NCBI GenBank assembly: GCA_009923125.1
Contig: RFUD01000080.1
Coordinates: 1-8,639 of the forward strand
DNA length: 8,639 bases
From: Planctomycetia bacterium
Lineage (GTDB): Bacteria; Planctomycetota; Planctomycetia; Pirellulales; UBA1268
Direction: 5' to 3'
Below the pieces are notes generated by a model. It ran no database searches and was not told the origin of the DNA. It saw nothing but the letters and a program-made list of their open reading frames with translations. Each line of letters opens with the position of its first letter. Position 1 is the first letter of the stretch. Positions 7,851 to 8,639 of this stretch are shown here, one piece after another. The translations under genes were made by a program, and so were the position numbers.

Positions 7851-7860
7851 ATGCCTTCCC

Positions 7861-8639
7861 ATGACTGCTCGGGTTTCGCGTGCCGTGCACGGGCTGGCCG
7901 CCGCGGTCGCCGGCGTGACGCTGTGGGCGGGGGTGGCCCTCGCCGACGCCGCGCGGTTCGATGCCGCGGCGGACCTGGAGCGGCCGGCGTCGTGGAGCAT
8001 CCCGACCGTCGAGGCGATCCAGGAACGGCTCTTCGCGTGGCTCGATGCGGGCGGCGGCCCCGCCGAATCCCGCGCGGCGGCGCGAGCGGTATGGGCCGAC
8101 GTCGTCGCCCGGCCCGACGTGCTCGACCGCTTCGTGGCGGCGTGCGCGGTCGTCGATCCGCGCTGTGCGGCCGATCCGGATGCGGATCAGGCGTGGCTCG
8201 CCGATCCGGCGGTCGATCCCACGGTGCGGGATGCGGTGCGTCTGTGGCGCGGCCGGGAGTGCGTGCGCCGTGACCGGTTCGACGACGGGCTCGCATGGTT
8301 GGCCGACCTCGATCCGGCGACCGCCGTCGATCCGGCGGCGTTGCTGTTTCATCGGGCCGCATGCCAACACTGGCTGCTCGCGGCGGATGCCGCGGTGGAG
8401 TCACTCGACCGGCTGCTCGAACGGTCGGGAGAGATCCCGGTGCGTTACGAGCGGGTGGCCCGGTTGCTGCGGGCGGACATCGCCGCGTTGGAGGAGGAAT
8501 CGCTCGACCACATCGCGCGGCGCATGCGCGACATCACGCGACGGCTGGACCAGGGCCGGGCGGGGCCGCGGACCCGGGCCGTGCAGGATGGCGTCATCGA
8601 ATCACTCGACAAGCTGATCGCCAAGCTCGAGGAGCAACA
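7861..8639 (+). CDS. Exported protein of unknown function, N-terminal part (3' end outside window)
   Basis: The frame is open from ATG 7861 to the right edge with no stop (259 full codons visible). It is the first ATG, GTG or TTG in frame after the gene 4 stop, and GGAG at 7847-7850 lies 10 nt before it. The start encodes a signal-peptide-like segment: basic n-region (TARVSR), hydrophobic core, and a likely cleavage after VALA near residue 28. The mature part is Ala/Asp/Arg-rich and mostly helical. It contains a stretch with six Asp-Pro pairs (about 99-162) and a helix pair whose spacing hints at a tetratricopeptide-like fold (HRAACQHWLLAADAAVESLDRLL), which is not proven. The last visible part (about 220-259; RRMRDITRRLDQGRAG, then a basic/acidic helix ending KLEEQ) resembles the helix preceding Gln-rich coiled coils in planctomycete exported proteins. 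Same strand, 72 bp after gene 4. It may belong to the operon or have its own promoter. Confidence 0.85.
   Translation, partial: MTARVSRAVHGLAAAVAGVTLWAGVALADAARFDAAADLERPASWSIPTVEAIQERLFAWLDAGGGPAESRAAARAVWADVVARPDVLDRFVAACAVVDPRCAADPDADQAWLADPAVDPTVRDAVRLWRGRECVRRDRFDDGLAWLADLDPATAVDPAALLFHRAACQHWLLAADAAVESLDRLLERSGEIPVRYERVARLLRADIAALEEESLDHIARRMRDITRRLDQGRAGPRTRAVQDGVIESLDKLIAKLEEQ

Noticed and set aside
6019..8370. 783-residue open frame on the minus strand
   Set aside because: It is antisense to gene 4 and runs across the gap into gene 5. Leu-rich stretches mirror the Glu/Gln/Lys-rich coiled coil of gene 4, and there is no recognisable domain.

Overview
The window is a dense, GC-rich, single-strand gene block. 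Five reading frames on the + strand follow one another with gaps of 14 bp, 23 bp, minus 4 bp and 72 bp. The first is cut by the left edge and the last by the right edge. Very high GC, strong G/C bias at third codon positions, weak or absent Shine-Dalgarno sequences and the protein architectures all point to Planctomycetota, probably a Pirellulales-type bacterium. That assignment comes from recognising the protein families, not from any marker gene.

Layout: (1) 1-1389, the C-terminal part of a BatA-like membrane-anchored protein with an amidotransferase-like alpha/beta domain and one C-terminal membrane helix. (2) 1404-3845, an 813-residue membrane protein with a VWA domain (complete MIDAS metal site) followed by a cysteine-less glutamine-amidotransferase-like domain. 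(3) 3869-6058, a 729-residue protein with three N-terminal membrane helices, a long soluble beta-rich region and a helical tail, resembling the DUF4175-type organisation. (4) 6055-7788, a 577-residue exported or anchored coiled-coil protein with a Gly/Gln-rich linker, starting inside the stop of gene 3 (ATGA). (5) 7861 to the right edge, an exported protein of unknown function with helical segments, incomplete.

Working model: genes 1-4, and perhaps 5, look like the distal part of a planctomycete MoxR / DUF58 / BatA-type cluster. In such clusters a MoxR AAA+ ATPase and a DUF58 protein are usually encoded just upstream; they would lie outside this window. The set would form an envelope-associated complex: two or three inner-membrane proteins presenting VWA and alpha/beta domains, plus exported coiled-coil partners. 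Its biochemical role is not known. This is the main point of interest here. I see no mobile element, CRISPR array, tRNA, rRNA or convincing terminator. The only intergenic stretch of any length (7789-7860) holds a possible -10-like element and a Shine-Dalgarno-like GGAG.
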